Source: an uncultured Bradyrhizobium sp.
GTDB lineage: Bacteria; Pseudomonadota; Alphaproteobacteria; Rhizobiales; Xanthobacteraceae
Length of the DNA stretch: 64,000 bases
Assembly (NCBI RefSeq): GCF_936943645.1
Contig: NZ_CAKZJO010000085.1
Location: 62,001-126,000 of the forward strand
Direction: 5' to 3'
Shown: one piece after another, positions 53,592 to 62,568 of the stretch
Position numbering within the stretch: position 1 is the stretch's first letter
Layout: each line of letters begins with the position of its first letter
The notes under the pieces: generated by a model
The model's input: the letters and a program-made list of their open reading frames with translations, nothing else
Told to the model about the DNA's origin: nothing
Database searches by the model: none
Program-made: the position numbers and the translations under genes

Positions 53592-54680
53592 ATGAAGAGA
53601 AGAGACTTCATCAAGGTCACAGGACTTGGCGCGGCCGGCGCCGTCACGCTCGCGGCTCCCGCAATCGCGCAGTCGATGCCGGAAATCAAATGGCGCATGC
53701 CGACGAGCTGGCCGAAATCGCTCGACACGCTGTTTGGCGGCGCCGAGGTGATGTGCAAGATGGTTGCGGAAGCGACCGACAACAAATTCCAGATCCAGAT
53801 CTTCGCGGCAGGCGAGATCGTGCCGGGCCTTCAGGTGCTCGACGCCGTGCAGAACGGCACCTGCGAAATCGGCCACACCGCCTCCTACTATTATTTCGGC
53901 AAGGATCCGACCTTCACCTTCGGCTCGGCCGTGCCGTTCGGTCCCAACATGCGCATCAACCAGGCCTGGTACATGCAGGGCGGCGGGCGCGAAGTGCTCA
54001 ACGAGTTCTACAAGAGCTACAACGTCACTTCGCTGCTCGCGGGCAACACCGGCTGCCAGATGGGCGGCTGGTTCAGGAAAGAGGTCAACACGCCCGACGA
54101 TCTCAAGGGCATGAAATTCCGCATCGGCGGCTTCGCCGGCCGCGTGCTCCAGAAGCTCGGCGTGGTGCCGCAGCAGCTCGCCGGCGGCGACATCTACCCG
54201 GCGCTGGAGAAGGGCACCATCGACGCCGCCGAATGGGTCGGCCCCTATGACGACGAGAAGCTCGGCTTCTACAAGATCGCGCCGCATTATTACTATCCCG
54301 GCTGGTGGGAAGGCGGGCCGATGCTGCTGGCCTTCGTCAACCTCGACAAGTGGAACGCGCTGCCGAAATATTACCAGAGCGTGCTGGAGCAGGCCGGGCA
54401 CTACGCCAACAACTACATGATGGCGCGCTACGACACCGCCAATCCGCTGGCGCTGAAGAAGCTGCTGGCGGGCGGCACCAAGCTGCATCCGTTCTCGCCG
54501 TCGATCATGGACGCCTGCCACAAGGCGGCCAAGGAGTTGCACGCCGAAGTCGCTGCGAGCAACCCCAACTTCAAGAAGGTGCACGACTCTCTCACCAAGT
54601 TCACGAGCGACGGCTACGCCTGGTTCCAGGTCGCCGAGGTCGGTTACGACATCTTCATGGCGCGGCGCTCGCAGAGCTGA
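53592..54680 (+). CDS. TRAP transporter solute-binding protein (DctP family), copy 2
   Basis: A 362-aa paralogue of the protein at 52337, same length and Tat-type signal (KRRDFIKVTGLGAAGAVTLAAPAIAQ-like). It shares most motifs: WRMPTSWPKSLDTLFGGAEV, KFQIQIFAAGEIVPGLQVLDA, GGWFRKEVNTPDDLKG and GTIDAAEWVGPYDDEKLGF. The start is ATG 53592 with AGGAAA five to six bases before it; the open frame extends upstream without support. Separate terminators suggest independent expression of the two receptors. Confidence 0.95.
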   Translation: MKRRDFIKVTGLGAAGAVTLAAPAIAQSMPEIKWRMPTSWPKSLDTLFGGAEVMCKMVAEATDNKFQIQIFAAGEIVPGLQVLDAVQNGTCEIGHTASYYYFGKDPTFTFGSAVPFGPNMRINQAWYMQGGGREVLNEFYKSYNVTSLLAGNTGCQMGGWFRKEVNTPDDLKGMKFRIGGFAGRVLQKLGVVPQQLAGGDIYPALEKGTIDAAEWVGPYDDEKLGFYKIAPHYYYPGWWEGGPMLLAFVNLDKWNALPKYYQSVLEQAGHYANNYMMARYDTANPLALKKLLAGGTKLHPFSPSIMDACHKAAKELHAEVAASNPNFKKVHDSLTKFTSDGYAWFQVAEVGYDIFMARRSQS

Positions 54681-54701
54681 GCGCATCACCGATCGGTGCA
54701 G

Positions 54702-54727
54702 CGCCCCGGAGCGAAGGCTCCGGGGCG
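54702..54727 (+). terminator. Terminator hairpin after TRAP receptor 2
   Basis: An 11-bp stem CGCCCCGGAGC (54702-54712) with GCTCCGGGGCG (54717-54727) and loop GAAG, followed by a partly T-rich tail (TTCGCTTT). Confidence 0.8.
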
Positions 54728-54732
54728 TTCGC

Positions 54733-55130
54733 TTTGTGCGACCCGGGGAGGTCCAACCCAAAAATTCGAAAAACAACCCCATGCACAGTAGCCAACGGGT
54801 TGACAGGTCGTGACAAAATCAGCGGTGCGTCAGCTCGGGCGAACTCGGAACGCTTTGACGCGTCGGGCAAAACAGCGGCCGGGTGCGATCGTCGAATAAT
54901 CCGAAATAGGATTCGTCGCCCGCGGCGCCCGAAGTTGAGCGCTCGTAACCTTGCCGCGAACACGATGCGTAGTTTTGCGGTGTTCCTTTCGCGGAAGGGG
55001 CGGGCTATCGGGAGCCTGCAATCGGGCTGGAGTCACGGCCTTCGGCGCATTTCTGCGCCATCCGGACTTCACGGTACCATATACCGGACTCAACCAGTCC
55101 CGACCAAATTCGGCATTTCATCGAATGCGC
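54733..55130. other. Intergenic region upstream of the MarR-type gene, no gene seen
   Basis: About 400 bases with only unsupported open frames on either strand. It is somewhat less GC-rich than the coding DNA around it. It should contain the promoter of the regulator at 55188. Confidence 0.45.
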
Positions 55131-55159
55131 CGACATCTTGATCCTCGATCGAGATGTCG
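55131..55159. promoter_or_regulatory. Nested palindromes before the Cys-rich MarR-type gene
   Basis: CGACATCT (55131-55138) pairs with AGATGTCG (55152-55159), and inside it is the perfect palindrome CTCGATCGAG (55144-55153). The element ends 28 bases before ATG 55188, so it is a good candidate for autoregulation. Confidence 0.5.
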
Positions 55160-55187
55160 AAGAGCCGTTTCCGGTCGGTATCTATCA

Positions 55188-55751
55188 ATGAGCATGGCAA
55201 CTGAAATCGTACAACTCCTCGTGCAATCGGCCGGTACTTGGCTCTTCGAAGGCACGCGGTCGGGCCTGAGCGATCGCGAATGGATGGCCTTGCGCTTTCT
55301 GGCTCTCGCGAACAGACTTTCGCGGACCCCGACGGCTCTCGCCGGCTTTCTGGGGACCACCCGGGGCGGCGCATCGCAGATTACCGCCGCGCTCCTGGAC
55401 AAGGGATTGGTGGTCCGTAAGCCGTCTGCGGACGACAAGCGCTCGATCACGCTATGTCTCACGGCTGAAGGCGAGAAGTTCCTCAAGCAAGATCCGATCA
55501 ATGCCCTGCGGGACCAGGTCGTGGCACTCGAAGGCTCCGATCGATCCCGGCTGCGCGATACGCTTCGCCGCGTCCTCGTCGGGCTCGATGTTGCCGAGCG
55601 CCGTCATCACACCGACGTTTGCAATCAATGTGTGTTCCTGGTCGAGAAAGGGGAGGGCAAGGACCGTCATTTCAAGTGCCGGCTCTTTCGGAAATCGATC
55701 GCACCGAAGGAGACGAGCCAGCTGTGCACCTATTTCGAGGGACGGAGCTGA
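55188..55751 (+). CDS. MarR-type winged-helix regulator with C-terminal four-Cys motif
   Basis: A 187-aa protein. The N-terminal two-thirds is MarR-like: LSDREWMALRFLALANRLSRTPTALAGFLGTTRGGASQITAALLDKGLV, then RKPSADDKRSITLCLTAEGEKFL. The C-terminal part contains four cysteines spaced C-x2-C-x15-C-x15-C, beginning DVCNQCVFL and ending SQLCTYF. Such a pattern is not part of the normal MarR fold and suggests a bound metal or Fe-S cluster as a redox or metal sensor. The start is ATG 55188 (ATG 55194 also possible). Targets unknown; the adjacent TRAP receptors and two-component genes are candidates. Confidence 0.88.
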   Translation: MSMATEIVQLLVQSAGTWLFEGTRSGLSDREWMALRFLALANRLSRTPTALAGFLGTTRGGASQITAALLDKGLVVRKPSADDKRSITLCLTAEGEKFLKQDPINALRDQVVALEGSDRSRLRDTLRRVLVGLDVAERRHHTDVCNQCVFLVEKGEGKDRHFKCRLFRKSIAPKETSQLCTYFEGRS

Positions 55752-55828
55752 GGAAGTCCCCTCTGCTGCGGCGCAATCGCCCTTGAACCTCATTCCGGCG
55801 GCGGACGTCAAACCCGGGACATTTAAGG

Positions 55829-56188
55829 GTGTTTGCCTTGTTCCCGGGTCTGATCGATCTGTTTCACATCCCGACGCTGATCCTGGCGTGGGCCTTCACG
55901 CTTGCCTTGACGGCCGGGCCACTGCTGCTGAAGTTCTTGAATGATGAGCCGGTCACGCGGTGCGCGGTCCTGCAAGCCGTAGCGAGCTTCATCACGACGG
56001 GATGTTGGCTGGCATTTGGATCCGCCGCCATCAACGCTTACGAGCGCGGCCTGGTCTCGCTGCCCATGAGTATCCTCGCGGTGGCGTGCATGTTTGCCGC
56101 CGGAGCCGGCAGCTCGTTCCTGATCGAGCGGCGGTGTTCCGATCAACAAGCCGGCGCGCAAAGCTTACACGAATCTGACAAGATCTGA
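55829..56188 (+). CDS. Small membrane protein of unknown function (three to four helices)
   Basis: A possible 119-aa inner-membrane protein. Hydrophobic segments lie at about 3-20, 22-38, 45-65 and 78-97 (for example LPMSILAVACMFAAGAGSSFLIE), with a charged C-terminus. The start would be GTG 55829 with only a weak AAGG upstream. The reading frame has codon use like its neighbours, but no family is recognised. It lies between the regulator and the two-component genes on the same strand. Confidence 0.5.
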   Translation: MFALFPGLIDLFHIPTLILAWAFTLALTAGPLLLKFLNDEPVTRCAVLQAVASFITTGCWLAFGSAAINAYERGLVSLPMSILAVACMFAAGAGSSFLIERRCSDQQAGAQSLHESDKI

Positions 56189-56297
56189 AAAAGCAGGCAA
56201 GACCTGCCTTTTTGCTGGCTGAAACCGGTCGAATGATGGAAGACAACGCGAATGCGGCGCGAGCCGTGCGCTGATCTGGCTATCCCGCAGGACCGCA

Positions 56298-56972
56298 ATG
56301 CGCCTTCTGATCGTCGAGGACAATGCCGAGCTGTCGCGGCTCGTCGCGGCCGGGCTGGCGGCGGCCGGATATCAGAGCGACATCGTGGGCAGCGCGGCCG
56401 AGGCACGCGAGGCGGTCAGCAGCGTCAGCTATGCTGCGATGATCCTCGACCTCGGACTGCCCGACGGCGACGGACTGTCGGTGCTGCGCGAGCTGCGCCT
56501 CAAGATGGAGCCGCTCCCCGTGCTGGTGCTGACGGCACGCGGCGGCCTGCAGGATCGCGTCAGCGGCCTGCGCAGCGGCGCCGACGACTATCTCGCCAAG
56601 CCGTTCGCGATGGAGGAGCTGGTAGCGCGGCTGGAGGCCATCCTGCGCCGGCCCGGCCAGCTGCTCGGCCGCTCGCTCAGTCTCGCCAACCTCGTCTACG
56701 ACACCGAGAGCCGCCAGATCTTCGTCGACGACCAGCCGCGGATCATTTCCGCGCGTGAGACCTCGGTGCTCGAGATCCTGCTGCGCCGGCAGGGGCGGGT
56801 GGTGCCGAAGAAGAACGTCGAGGACCACATCTTCGGACTGGACGGCGAGGTCGCCTCCAACGCGGTCGAAGTCTATGTCTCGCGGCTGCGCAAGCAGCTC
56901 GCCGAACACGGCGCCAAGGTCGTGATCCACACCATCCGCGGTGTGGGCTATCTCATGGACGTGGAGAAATAG
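56298..56972 (+). CDS. OmpR-family response regulator (TctD-like)
   Basis: A 224-aa response regulator. The receiver domain has the acidic pair in VEDNAE, phosphoacceptor Asp51 (MILDLGLPDGDG), Thr and Lys in VLTARGG and LAKPFAMEEL. The C-terminal winged helix reads ISARETSVLEILLRRQGRVVPKKNVEDHIFGLDGEVASNAVEVYVSRLRKQL-like. The kinase gene starts one base after its stop. The pair resembles TctDE, which controls tricarboxylate uptake; here it lies beside TRAP genes, so control of the TRAP transporter is a fair guess. Confidence 0.94.
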   Translation: MRLLIVEDNAELSRLVAAGLAAAGYQSDIVGSAAEAREAVSSVSYAAMILDLGLPDGDGLSVLRELRLKMEPLPVLVLTARGGLQDRVSGLRSGADDYLAKPFAMEELVARLEAILRRPGQLLGRSLSLANLVYDTESRQIFVDDQPRIISARETSVLEILLRRQGRVVPKKNVEDHIFGLDGEVASNAVEVYVSRLRKQLAEHGAKVVIHTIRGVGYLMDVEK

Positions 56973-56973
56973 C

Positions 56974-58389
56974 GTGGCCAAGGTCGGAGCTGACGCCGGA
57001 TCCCATGCCGGGTCCTATGGCAGGTCGCCGACCTTCAAATCGCTGATCTGGCGCATCGTGTTCCTGCACATCCTGGCGGTCGCGGTGGTCGCGATCTTCC
57101 TGCCGCTGGTGCTGTTCTGGCTGCTCAATTCGGAGATCAACCAGCTGCATCGCGATGCCATGCGTGCCCAGGCCGAAGTGCTGGCGGAGCGCGTCGTCGT
57201 GCAGCCGGACGGCCAATTGACGTTCAATCTGCCCGACAGCCTCAAGGGCCTCTATTCGGACGCGTATGGCCGCTATCAGTACGACATTCGCGATGCCGAC
57301 GGCCGCCTGCTGTTCTCCTCGCACCGGCGTTCCGCGGCCGCTGTGCCGCGCCCGTCGGAGAGCATTTCCGGCGCCGCGGTTACGCGCAACATCGACGGCA
57401 AGACGCTGCGCATCCAGGTCGCCGAGGACCTTGCGCACCGTGACGTCATCATCGACGACATCGTCTCGAACTTCTTCCGGCGTGTGGGATGGATCACGAT
57501 CCCGATCCTCCTGGTTCTGCTCGCCACCGACATCATCATCTTTCGTCGGGCGATCGCACCGCTATGGAGGGCCTCCGAGAAGGCCAGCAACATCGGCCCC
57601 GCGCGCACCGACATCCGTCTGCCGACGGAGCAGATCCCGCGCGAGATCCTGCCGCTGGTCACCGCCGTCAACCAGGCGCTCGACCGTCTTGAAGGCGGCT
57701 TTCGGGTGCAGCGGCAGTTCACGGCGGATGCCGCGCACCAGCTGCGCACGCCACTCGCGATCCTGCGTACGCGAATCGAGACGCTTGACGATCGCGCGGC
57801 ACGGCAGGCGCTGCATGCCGACATTGAAGCCATGAGCCGCATCGTCGCCCAGCTCCTGGAGATCGCCGAGCTCGACACCCTCGTGCTCGACCCCGGCGAG
57901 AGCGCGGATCTGCGTGCCGTCTGCGCCGAGGTGGTCGCCTCGATCGCGCCGTTCGCCATCGCCAAGCACAAGGACATCGCGTTGAAGGGCGCCGACGCGC
58001 CGGTCAAGATCCACGGCAATGCTGAGATGCTGCAACGTGCGATCTTCAATCTCGCGGAAAACGCCATCAAGTTCACCGCGCCAGATACGTCGGTCGACGT
58101 CGAGGTGCGCGAGGACGGCTCGGTGCGGGTGCGCGATTGCGGCCCGGGCATTGCGGAGGCCGAGCGCGAGCTGATCTTCCAGCGCTTCTGGCGCGCCGAC
58201 CGTCAGCGCAGCGACGGCGCCGGCTTGGGGCTTTCGATCGTGCGCGCCGTGGCGGACGACCATGCCGCGACGATTGCGGTGGAAAACCTCCCCGGCGGCG
58301 GCGCTGAGTTCACGCTGCGATTTCGGCTCGTCGACGGAGCCGCTTCTTTCCACTCTCCCCTTGTGGGAGAGGCCGTCTCGCCGCGATAG
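56974..58389 (+). CDS. Sensor histidine kinase (TctE-like) with a repeat-derived C-terminal tail
   Basis: A 471-aa kinase, partner of the regulator just upstream. Helix 1 (about 27-50), a periplasmic sensor domain (about 55-165, with ADGRLLFSSHR), helix 2 (about 172-190), HAMP-like region, H-box FTADAAHQLRTPLAILRTRIE (His255), N-box NLAENAIKF, DCGPGI and GAGLGLSIVRAVA. The start is GTG 56974 with GGAGAAA upstream. The last ~14 residues (SFHSPLVGEAVSPR) are encoded by an intergenic palindromic repeat, so the normal end of the protein was probably replaced by read-through into it. Confidence 0.92.
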   Translation: MAKVGADAGSHAGSYGRSPTFKSLIWRIVFLHILAVAVVAIFLPLVLFWLLNSEINQLHRDAMRAQAEVLAERVVVQPDGQLTFNLPDSLKGLYSDAYGRYQYDIRDADGRLLFSSHRRSAAAVPRPSESISGAAVTRNIDGKTLRIQVAEDLAHRDVIIDDIVSNFFRRVGWITIPILLVLLATDIIIFRRAIAPLWRASEKASNIGPARTDIRLPTEQIPREILPLVTAVNQALDRLEGGFRVQRQFTADAAHQLRTPLAILRTRIETLDDRAARQALHADIEAMSRIVAQLLEIAELDTLVLDPGESADLRAVCAEVVASIAPFAIAKHKDIALKGADAPVKIHGNAEMLQRAIFNLAENAIKFTAPDTSVDVEVREDGSVRVRDCGPGIAEAERELIFQRFWRADRQRSDGAGLGLSIVRAVADDHAATIAVENLPGGGAEFTLRFRLVDGAASFHSPLVGEAVSPR

Positions 58390-58500
58390 CGGCGAGACGG
58401 GTGAGGGCCTCTCAGCGAGGCTCACTCTCATCAATTGAGCGCGTGAAGAGAACCCCTCATCCGGCGCTTCGCGCCACCTTCTCCCACAGGGGGAGAAGGA
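58352..58500. repeat. Pair of inverted REP-like palindromic elements
   Basis: Unit A (58353-58407) has a small hairpin CTCTCCCC...GGGAGAGG, then GTCTCGCC...GGCGAGAC and a GGGTGAGGG end. Unit B (58453-58499) is the mirror arrangement: CCCCTCATCC, GGCGCTTCGCGCC, then a CTTCTCCCACAGGGGGAGAAG hairpin. This composition is characteristic of an abundant intergenic repeat in Bradyrhizobium and relatives. Unit A overlaps the kinase 3' end, and the pair could also act as terminator between the convergent kinase and TRAP genes. Confidence 0.75.
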
Positions 58501-58509
58501 AGGCACCGG

Positions 58510-60165
58510 CTACTTCGACGGCGGGCCGAGATCCAGCGGCGGCAGCTCGATCTGCGGCACCTCGATCTTGATCGTATTGGGATCGATGTTCGACTGCACG
58601 CCCTTGTAGTGCATCACCATCGACGGGAACGCGATCACCAGACCGACCATGATGATCTGGATGATGACGAAGGGCACCGCCCCCCAATAGATCTGCCCCG
58701 TGGTGACGGGCTCCATCCGCTTGCCGGTGAGGCGATCGGTGTAGCGTTCCTTCGGCGCGACCGACCGGAGATAGAACAGGGCGAAGCCGAACGGCGGATG
58801 CATGAACGAGGTCTGCATGTTGACGCCGAGAATGACGCCGAACCAGATCAGGTCGATGCCGAGGTGCTCGGCCGCAGGTCCGAGCAGCGGGATCACGATG
58901 AAGGCCAGCTCGAAGAAGTCGAGGAAGAAGGCCAGCACGAATACGAACGCGTTGACGAAGATCAGGAAGCCGACCTGGCCGCCGGGCAGGGAGGTGAGCA
59001 GGTGCTCGACCCAGACGTGGCCGTTGACGCCGTAGAAGGTCAGCGAGAACACGCGGGCGCCGACCAGGATGAAGACGACGAAGGCCGACAGCTTGGCCGT
59101 CGATTCCGTGGCCTGCCGGATCAGGTCCCAGCTCAGCCGACGCTTCGCGGCACCGAGGATAAGGGCGCCGGCGGCGCCCATCGCGCCGCCTTCGGTCGGG
59201 GTCGCGATGCCGATGAAGATCGTGCCGAGCACCAGGAAGATCAGGAACAGCGGCGGCACCATGACGAAGGTGGTCTGCTGCGCCATCTTCGACAGGAAGC
59301 GGAAACCAGTGAACTTGTGGATGAGCCAGTTCACCACGGCGACGGCGAAGGCGAAGACGATGCCATAGAACATGCTGAGCACGACGTAGTCGGCGCCATG
59401 CGTGTCCGAATTGCGCATCATGAACCAGCCGAACACGCAGCTCGCCAGGAACAGCATGCCGAGCGAGGAGAGGCCGCGGTTGCCATTGTCTTCGCGGAAG
59501 CCGATGGCCTCCTTCGGCAGGCCCGGCGCCGCCTTCGGGAAGAACATGCTGACGAGGAAGGCGTAGAGGGCGTAGAGGCCGGCGAGCACGAGGCCCGGAA
59601 TGAAAGCGCCCTCGTACATGTCGCCGACCGACTTGCCGAGCTGGTCGGCCATCACGATCAGGACGAGCGAGGGCGGGATGATCTGCGCGAGCGTGCCGGA
59701 CGCGGCGATGACGCCGGCTGCCACCCGGCGGTCATAGCCGTAGCGCAGCATGATCGGGAGCGAGATCAGACCCATCGAGATCACGGATGCCGCGACCACG
59801 CCCGTCGTCGCGGCGAGCAGGGCGCCGACGAAGATCACGGCATAGGCAAGGCCGCCGCGAATGGTGCCGAACAGCTGGCCGATGGTGTCGAGCAGGTCCT
59901 CGGCCATGCCCGACCGCTCCAGCACCAGTCCCATGAAGGTGAAGAAGGGAATGGCGAGCAGCGTGTCGTTGTTCATCACGCCGTAGACCCGCTCCGGGAG
60001 CGCCTGGAGGAAGTCCGGACGGAATTCGCCGAGCTCGATGCCGACGACGGCGTAGAACAGGCCGACGGCGCCGAGCGAGAAGGCCGCTGGGTAGCCAAGC
60101 AAGAGCATGACGACCAGCGACGCGAACATGATGGGCGCCAGATTGGCGATGATGAATGCGGTCAT
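58510..60165 (-). CDS. dctM: TRAP transporter large membrane subunit (DctM)
   Basis: A 551-aa membrane subunit, about 12 helices or more, that carries out the sodium-coupled transport. DctM features are MLLLGYPAAFSLGAVGLFYA, GLVLERSGMAEDLLDTIGQLFG, GVVAASVISMGLISLPIMLRYGYDRRVAAGVIAASGTLAQIIPPSLVLIV-like and GVILGVNMQTSFMHPPFGFALFYL. It is longer than the ~430-aa standard because of an extra region around 190-310, a known variant associated with the COG4663 receptors. It is downstream of dctQ (26 bases) on the minus strand, opposite to the receptors. Confidence 0.94.
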   Translation of the reverse strand: MTAFIIANLAPIMFASLVVMLLLGYPAAFSLGAVGLFYAVVGIELGEFRPDFLQALPERVYGVMNNDTLLAIPFFTFMGLVLERSGMAEDLLDTIGQLFGTIRGGLAYAVIFVGALLAATTGVVAASVISMGLISLPIMLRYGYDRRVAAGVIAASGTLAQIIPPSLVLIVMADQLGKSVGDMYEGAFIPGLVLAGLYALYAFLVSMFFPKAAPGLPKEAIGFREDNGNRGLSSLGMLFLASCVFGWFMMRNSDTHGADYVVLSMFYGIVFAFAVAVVNWLIHKFTGFRFLSKMAQQTTFVMVPPLFLIFLVLGTIFIGIATPTEGGAMGAAGALILGAAKRRLSWDLIRQATESTAKLSAFVVFILVGARVFSLTFYGVNGHVWVEHLLTSLPGGQVGFLIFVNAFVFVLAFFLDFFELAFIVIPLLGPAAEHLGIDLIWFGVILGVNMQTSFMHPPFGFALFYLRSVAPKERYTDRLTGKRMEPVTTGQIYWGAVPFVIIQIIMVGLVIAFPSMVMHYKGVQSNIDPNTIKIEVPQIELPPLDLGPPSK

Positions 60166-60191
60166 GATTCCCCCTAAACCGTCGCCAACGG

Positions 60192-60773
60192 CTACTTTTT
60201 CTCGATCGCTTCGACGAGATGCTCGACTTCAGCCTCGAGCGCCGAGACCTGGGATTCATGCGGGTCCGGTATCATTCCGCGCATGACGGCAATCCGCTTG
60301 ATCAGCTCGGAGATGCCCTGAACGAGCAGGAAAGCGAACCCGATCATGATCAGGGATTTGGCGGGCCATTGCGGCAGGCCGCCGGCATTTCCTGACTGCT
60401 CGTTGATCTGGAAGGAGCGCTCGAAGAACGGCACGCCGGTGATGATCATGACGATGCACAGCGGAATCAGGAAGAACAGGTGACCGATCACGTCGATCAT
60501 GTTGCGGACCGGCTTCGGCAGCGTGTTGTTCACGATGTCGATGCGGATGTGCTCGTTGTCGAGCAGCGTCCAGGGCGAGCAAAGCAGGAACACGATGCTG
60601 AACAGCACCCATTGCAGCTCGAGCCACGAATTGGAGGAGGTGTCGAAGACCTTGCGGACGATCGCGTTGACCGCCGAGATGATGACGGCGGCCACGATCA
60701 GCCACGCCAGGCGTTTGCCCGTCCAGCGCGTGAACGCGTCAATTCCTCGGCTCAGCTTCAAGAGCGCTTGCAA
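60192..60773 (-). CDS. dctQ: TRAP transporter small membrane subunit (DctQ)
   Basis: A 193-aa four-helix subunit of the TRAP transporter. NSWLELQWVLFSIVFLLCSPWTLLDNEHIRIDIV is the family signature. A C-terminal charged tail (about 165-193) is cytoplasmic. The start is TTG 60773 with GGAGG eight bases upstream on the minus strand. It forms an operon with dctM; the likely receptors are the two DctP proteins at 52337 and 53592. Confidence 0.92.
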   Translation of the reverse strand: MQALLKLSRGIDAFTRWTGKRLAWLIVAAVIISAVNAIVRKVFDTSSNSWLELQWVLFSIVFLLCSPWTLLDNEHIRIDIVNNTLPKPVRNMIDVIGHLFFLIPLCIVMIITGVPFFERSFQINEQSGNAGGLPQWPAKSLIMIGFAFLLVQGISELIKRIAVMRGMIPDPHESQVSALEAEVEHLVEAIEKK

Positions 60774-60944
60774 CGCTAGGTCCTCCCCCGATTGTGTGCC
60801 CCGGCCGTCTTGACTGCGCCGAACTGGCGCGTGGCTTGTCTCGCCGCGCAGGCATGAGGCTGCCGCACCAAACCAGCGGCCGTGCCGCCAGTCAATCGGA
60901 AGTTTGTTGATAGTTCAGGGGAATAAGGCCGTAGTCCAACGGTC

Positions 60945-61964
60945 TTAGCCGCCGGTGACGCTCATATGCCTGGAGACGCTGGGGCGATCGTGGCGGCGGT
61001 CGATGATGAAATCGTGGCCTTTGGGTTTGAGGCCGATGGCGCGGTCGATCGCATCCGCAAGCAGCGTATCGTCATCAGATGCACGCAGAGGTTTGCGCAG
61101 GTCCGAGGCATCCTCGTGGCCGAGGCAGGTGTGCAGCGTGCCCGTGCAGGTGATGCGAACCCGGTTGCAGGATTCACAGAAATTGTGCGTCATCGGCGTG
61201 ATGAAGCCGAGCTTGCCCCCGGTTTCGGCAACGCTGACATAGCGAGCCGGCCCGCCGGTGCTCTCGGCCAGATCCGTCAGCGTGAATTGCTGGGCGAGGC
61301 GCGCGCGCACCAGCGACAGCGGCAGATACTGGTCGATCCGTCCCGACCCGATCTCGCCCATCGGCATGACCTCGATCAGGGTCAGATCCATGCCCTTGCC
61401 GTGGGCCCAGCGCATCAGGTCGGGAAGCTCGTCCTCGTTGAGGTTCTTCAGCGCCACCGCGTTGATCTTCACGGCAAGTCCTGCGGCGCGCGCGGCCTCG
61501 ATGCCTTCCACCACCTTGTCGATCTCGCCCCAGCGGGTGATCTCGCGAAACTTCTGGGGATCGAGCGTGTCGAGCGAGACGTTGATGCGGCGGACACCGC
61601 AATCGGCGAGCTCGACGGCGTGCTTCGCCAGCTGGGTCCCGTTGGTGGTCAGCGTCAGCTCGTTCAGGGCGCCGCTCGACAGATGGCGCGACAGCGAGCG
61701 CACCAGCGTCATCACGTTGCGCCGGACCAGCGGCTCGCCGCCGGTCAGACGCAGCTTCCTGACGCCCTTGGCGATGAAGGCCGAGCAGAGCCGGTCGAGT
61801 TCCTCCAGCGTCAACAGATTCGCCTTGGGCAGGAACGTCATGTCTTCCGACATGCAGTAGAAGCAGCGCAGGTCGCAGCGGTCGGTGACGGAGACGCGCA
61901 GATAGCTGATGGTCCGACCGAACGGATCGGTCATCGGGGTCGACAGCGCGGTGGATCCGTTCAT
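60945..61964 (-). CDS. moaA: GTP 3',8-cyclase MoaA (molybdenum cofactor biosynthesis)
   Basis: Radical-SAM enzyme that converts GTP to the first intermediate of molybdopterin synthesis. The 339 aa have the SAM-cluster motif Cys30-x3-Cys34-x2-Cys37 (CDLRCFYCM), LRLTGGEPLVRR, the C-terminal cluster FCESCNRVRITCTGTLHTCL and the terminal Gly-Gly. ATG 61964 is chosen; the open frame continues ~90 codons upstream but overlaps the lipoprotein gene. The molybdoenzyme at 32780 would depend on this pathway. Confidence 0.96.
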   Translation of the reverse strand: MNGSTALSTPMTDPFGRTISYLRVSVTDRCDLRCFYCMSEDMTFLPKANLLTLEELDRLCSAFIAKGVRKLRLTGGEPLVRRNVMTLVRSLSRHLSSGALNELTLTTNGTQLAKHAVELADCGVRRINVSLDTLDPQKFREITRWGEIDKVVEGIEAARAAGLAVKINAVALKNLNEDELPDLMRWAHGKGMDLTLIEVMPMGEIGSGRIDQYLPLSLVRARLAQQFTLTDLAESTGGPARYVSVAETGGKLGFITPMTHNFCESCNRVRITCTGTLHTCLGHEDASDLRKPLRASDDDTLLADAIDRAIGLKPKGHDFIIDRRHDRPSVSRHMSVTGG

Positions 61965-62073
61965 GGAAAAGGCCTTGTCACTTACGGCGACGGGCGCACC
62001 TTGGGCTTCAGCGGTGCTTGGGAGGCAATCTAAGCATCGGACGCGGCGAGGACAATCGGGTGGTATACGTAGA

Positions 62074-62568
62074 TCAGCGCCGGCCTGCATTCGGGTCGGG
62101 GAACGGCGAGGCTGCGGCCGGCGCGGTCTCAACCGGGGCTGCGACAGGCGCGGATGCGGCCGGTTTGGGCTTCCGGGGCCGGTGCGGCTTGCGAACCGGT
62201 TTCGGCGGGGTGGCCGGCTGGAGTTCCGCAAACACCGGATTCGGGTCTGATGTCACCGAAGCCGGCGTGGTGAAATCCCCGGGAGTCCTGATCACGTTCA
62301 CCGGGACGCTCGCCGGTTGATATTTGGGCAGCGCGAAGGTGACCGTGAAGGGAGCATCGGGGGCGGGAACCGAGACGGAGCAGGGGGTCTTGCAGCCCGG
62401 GCCTACCGAGGTGGTGGCGTCCGCGCCGGGAGGATTGGATTCGAGCCGGACCTGGAGTGGCGGCGGGGCGGATTTGAACATGTCCCAGGACATCGAAGAA
62501 CAGCCGCCAAGGCCTGCCGCTCCCAACAGACCCGTTCCCGCTAACGCAACCGCGATGACACGACGCAT
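62074..62568 (-). CDS. Putative lipoprotein with PEGA-like domain and Pro/Lys/Ala-rich tail
   Basis: A 164-aa probable lipoprotein. The signal ends with a lipobox (AGLGGC) near residue 22. Residues ~35-95 resemble a PEGA/Ig-like domain (LQVRLESNPPGADATTS, then PCSVSVPAPDAPFTVTFALPKYQPA). The remaining ~60 residues are Pro-, Lys- and Ala-rich (PKPVRKPHRPRKPKP), probably crossing or binding peptidoglycan. ATG 62568 starts the lipoprotein signal; longer in-frame starts exist. It ends 109 bases before moaA on the same strand. Confidence 0.85.
   Translation of the reverse strand: MRRVIAVALAGTGLLGAAGLGGCSSMSWDMFKSAPPPLQVRLESNPPGADATTSVGPGCKTPCSVSVPAPDAPFTVTFALPKYQPASVPVNVIRTPGDFTTPASVTSDPNPVFAELQPATPPKPVRKPHRPRKPKPAASAPVAAPVETAPAAASPFPDPNAGRR

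Noticed and set aside
58609..60177. A 522-codon plus-strand frame over dctM
   Set aside because: Composition is extreme (Glu, His, Arg) and no domain is seen, while the opposite strand encodes a clear DctM.
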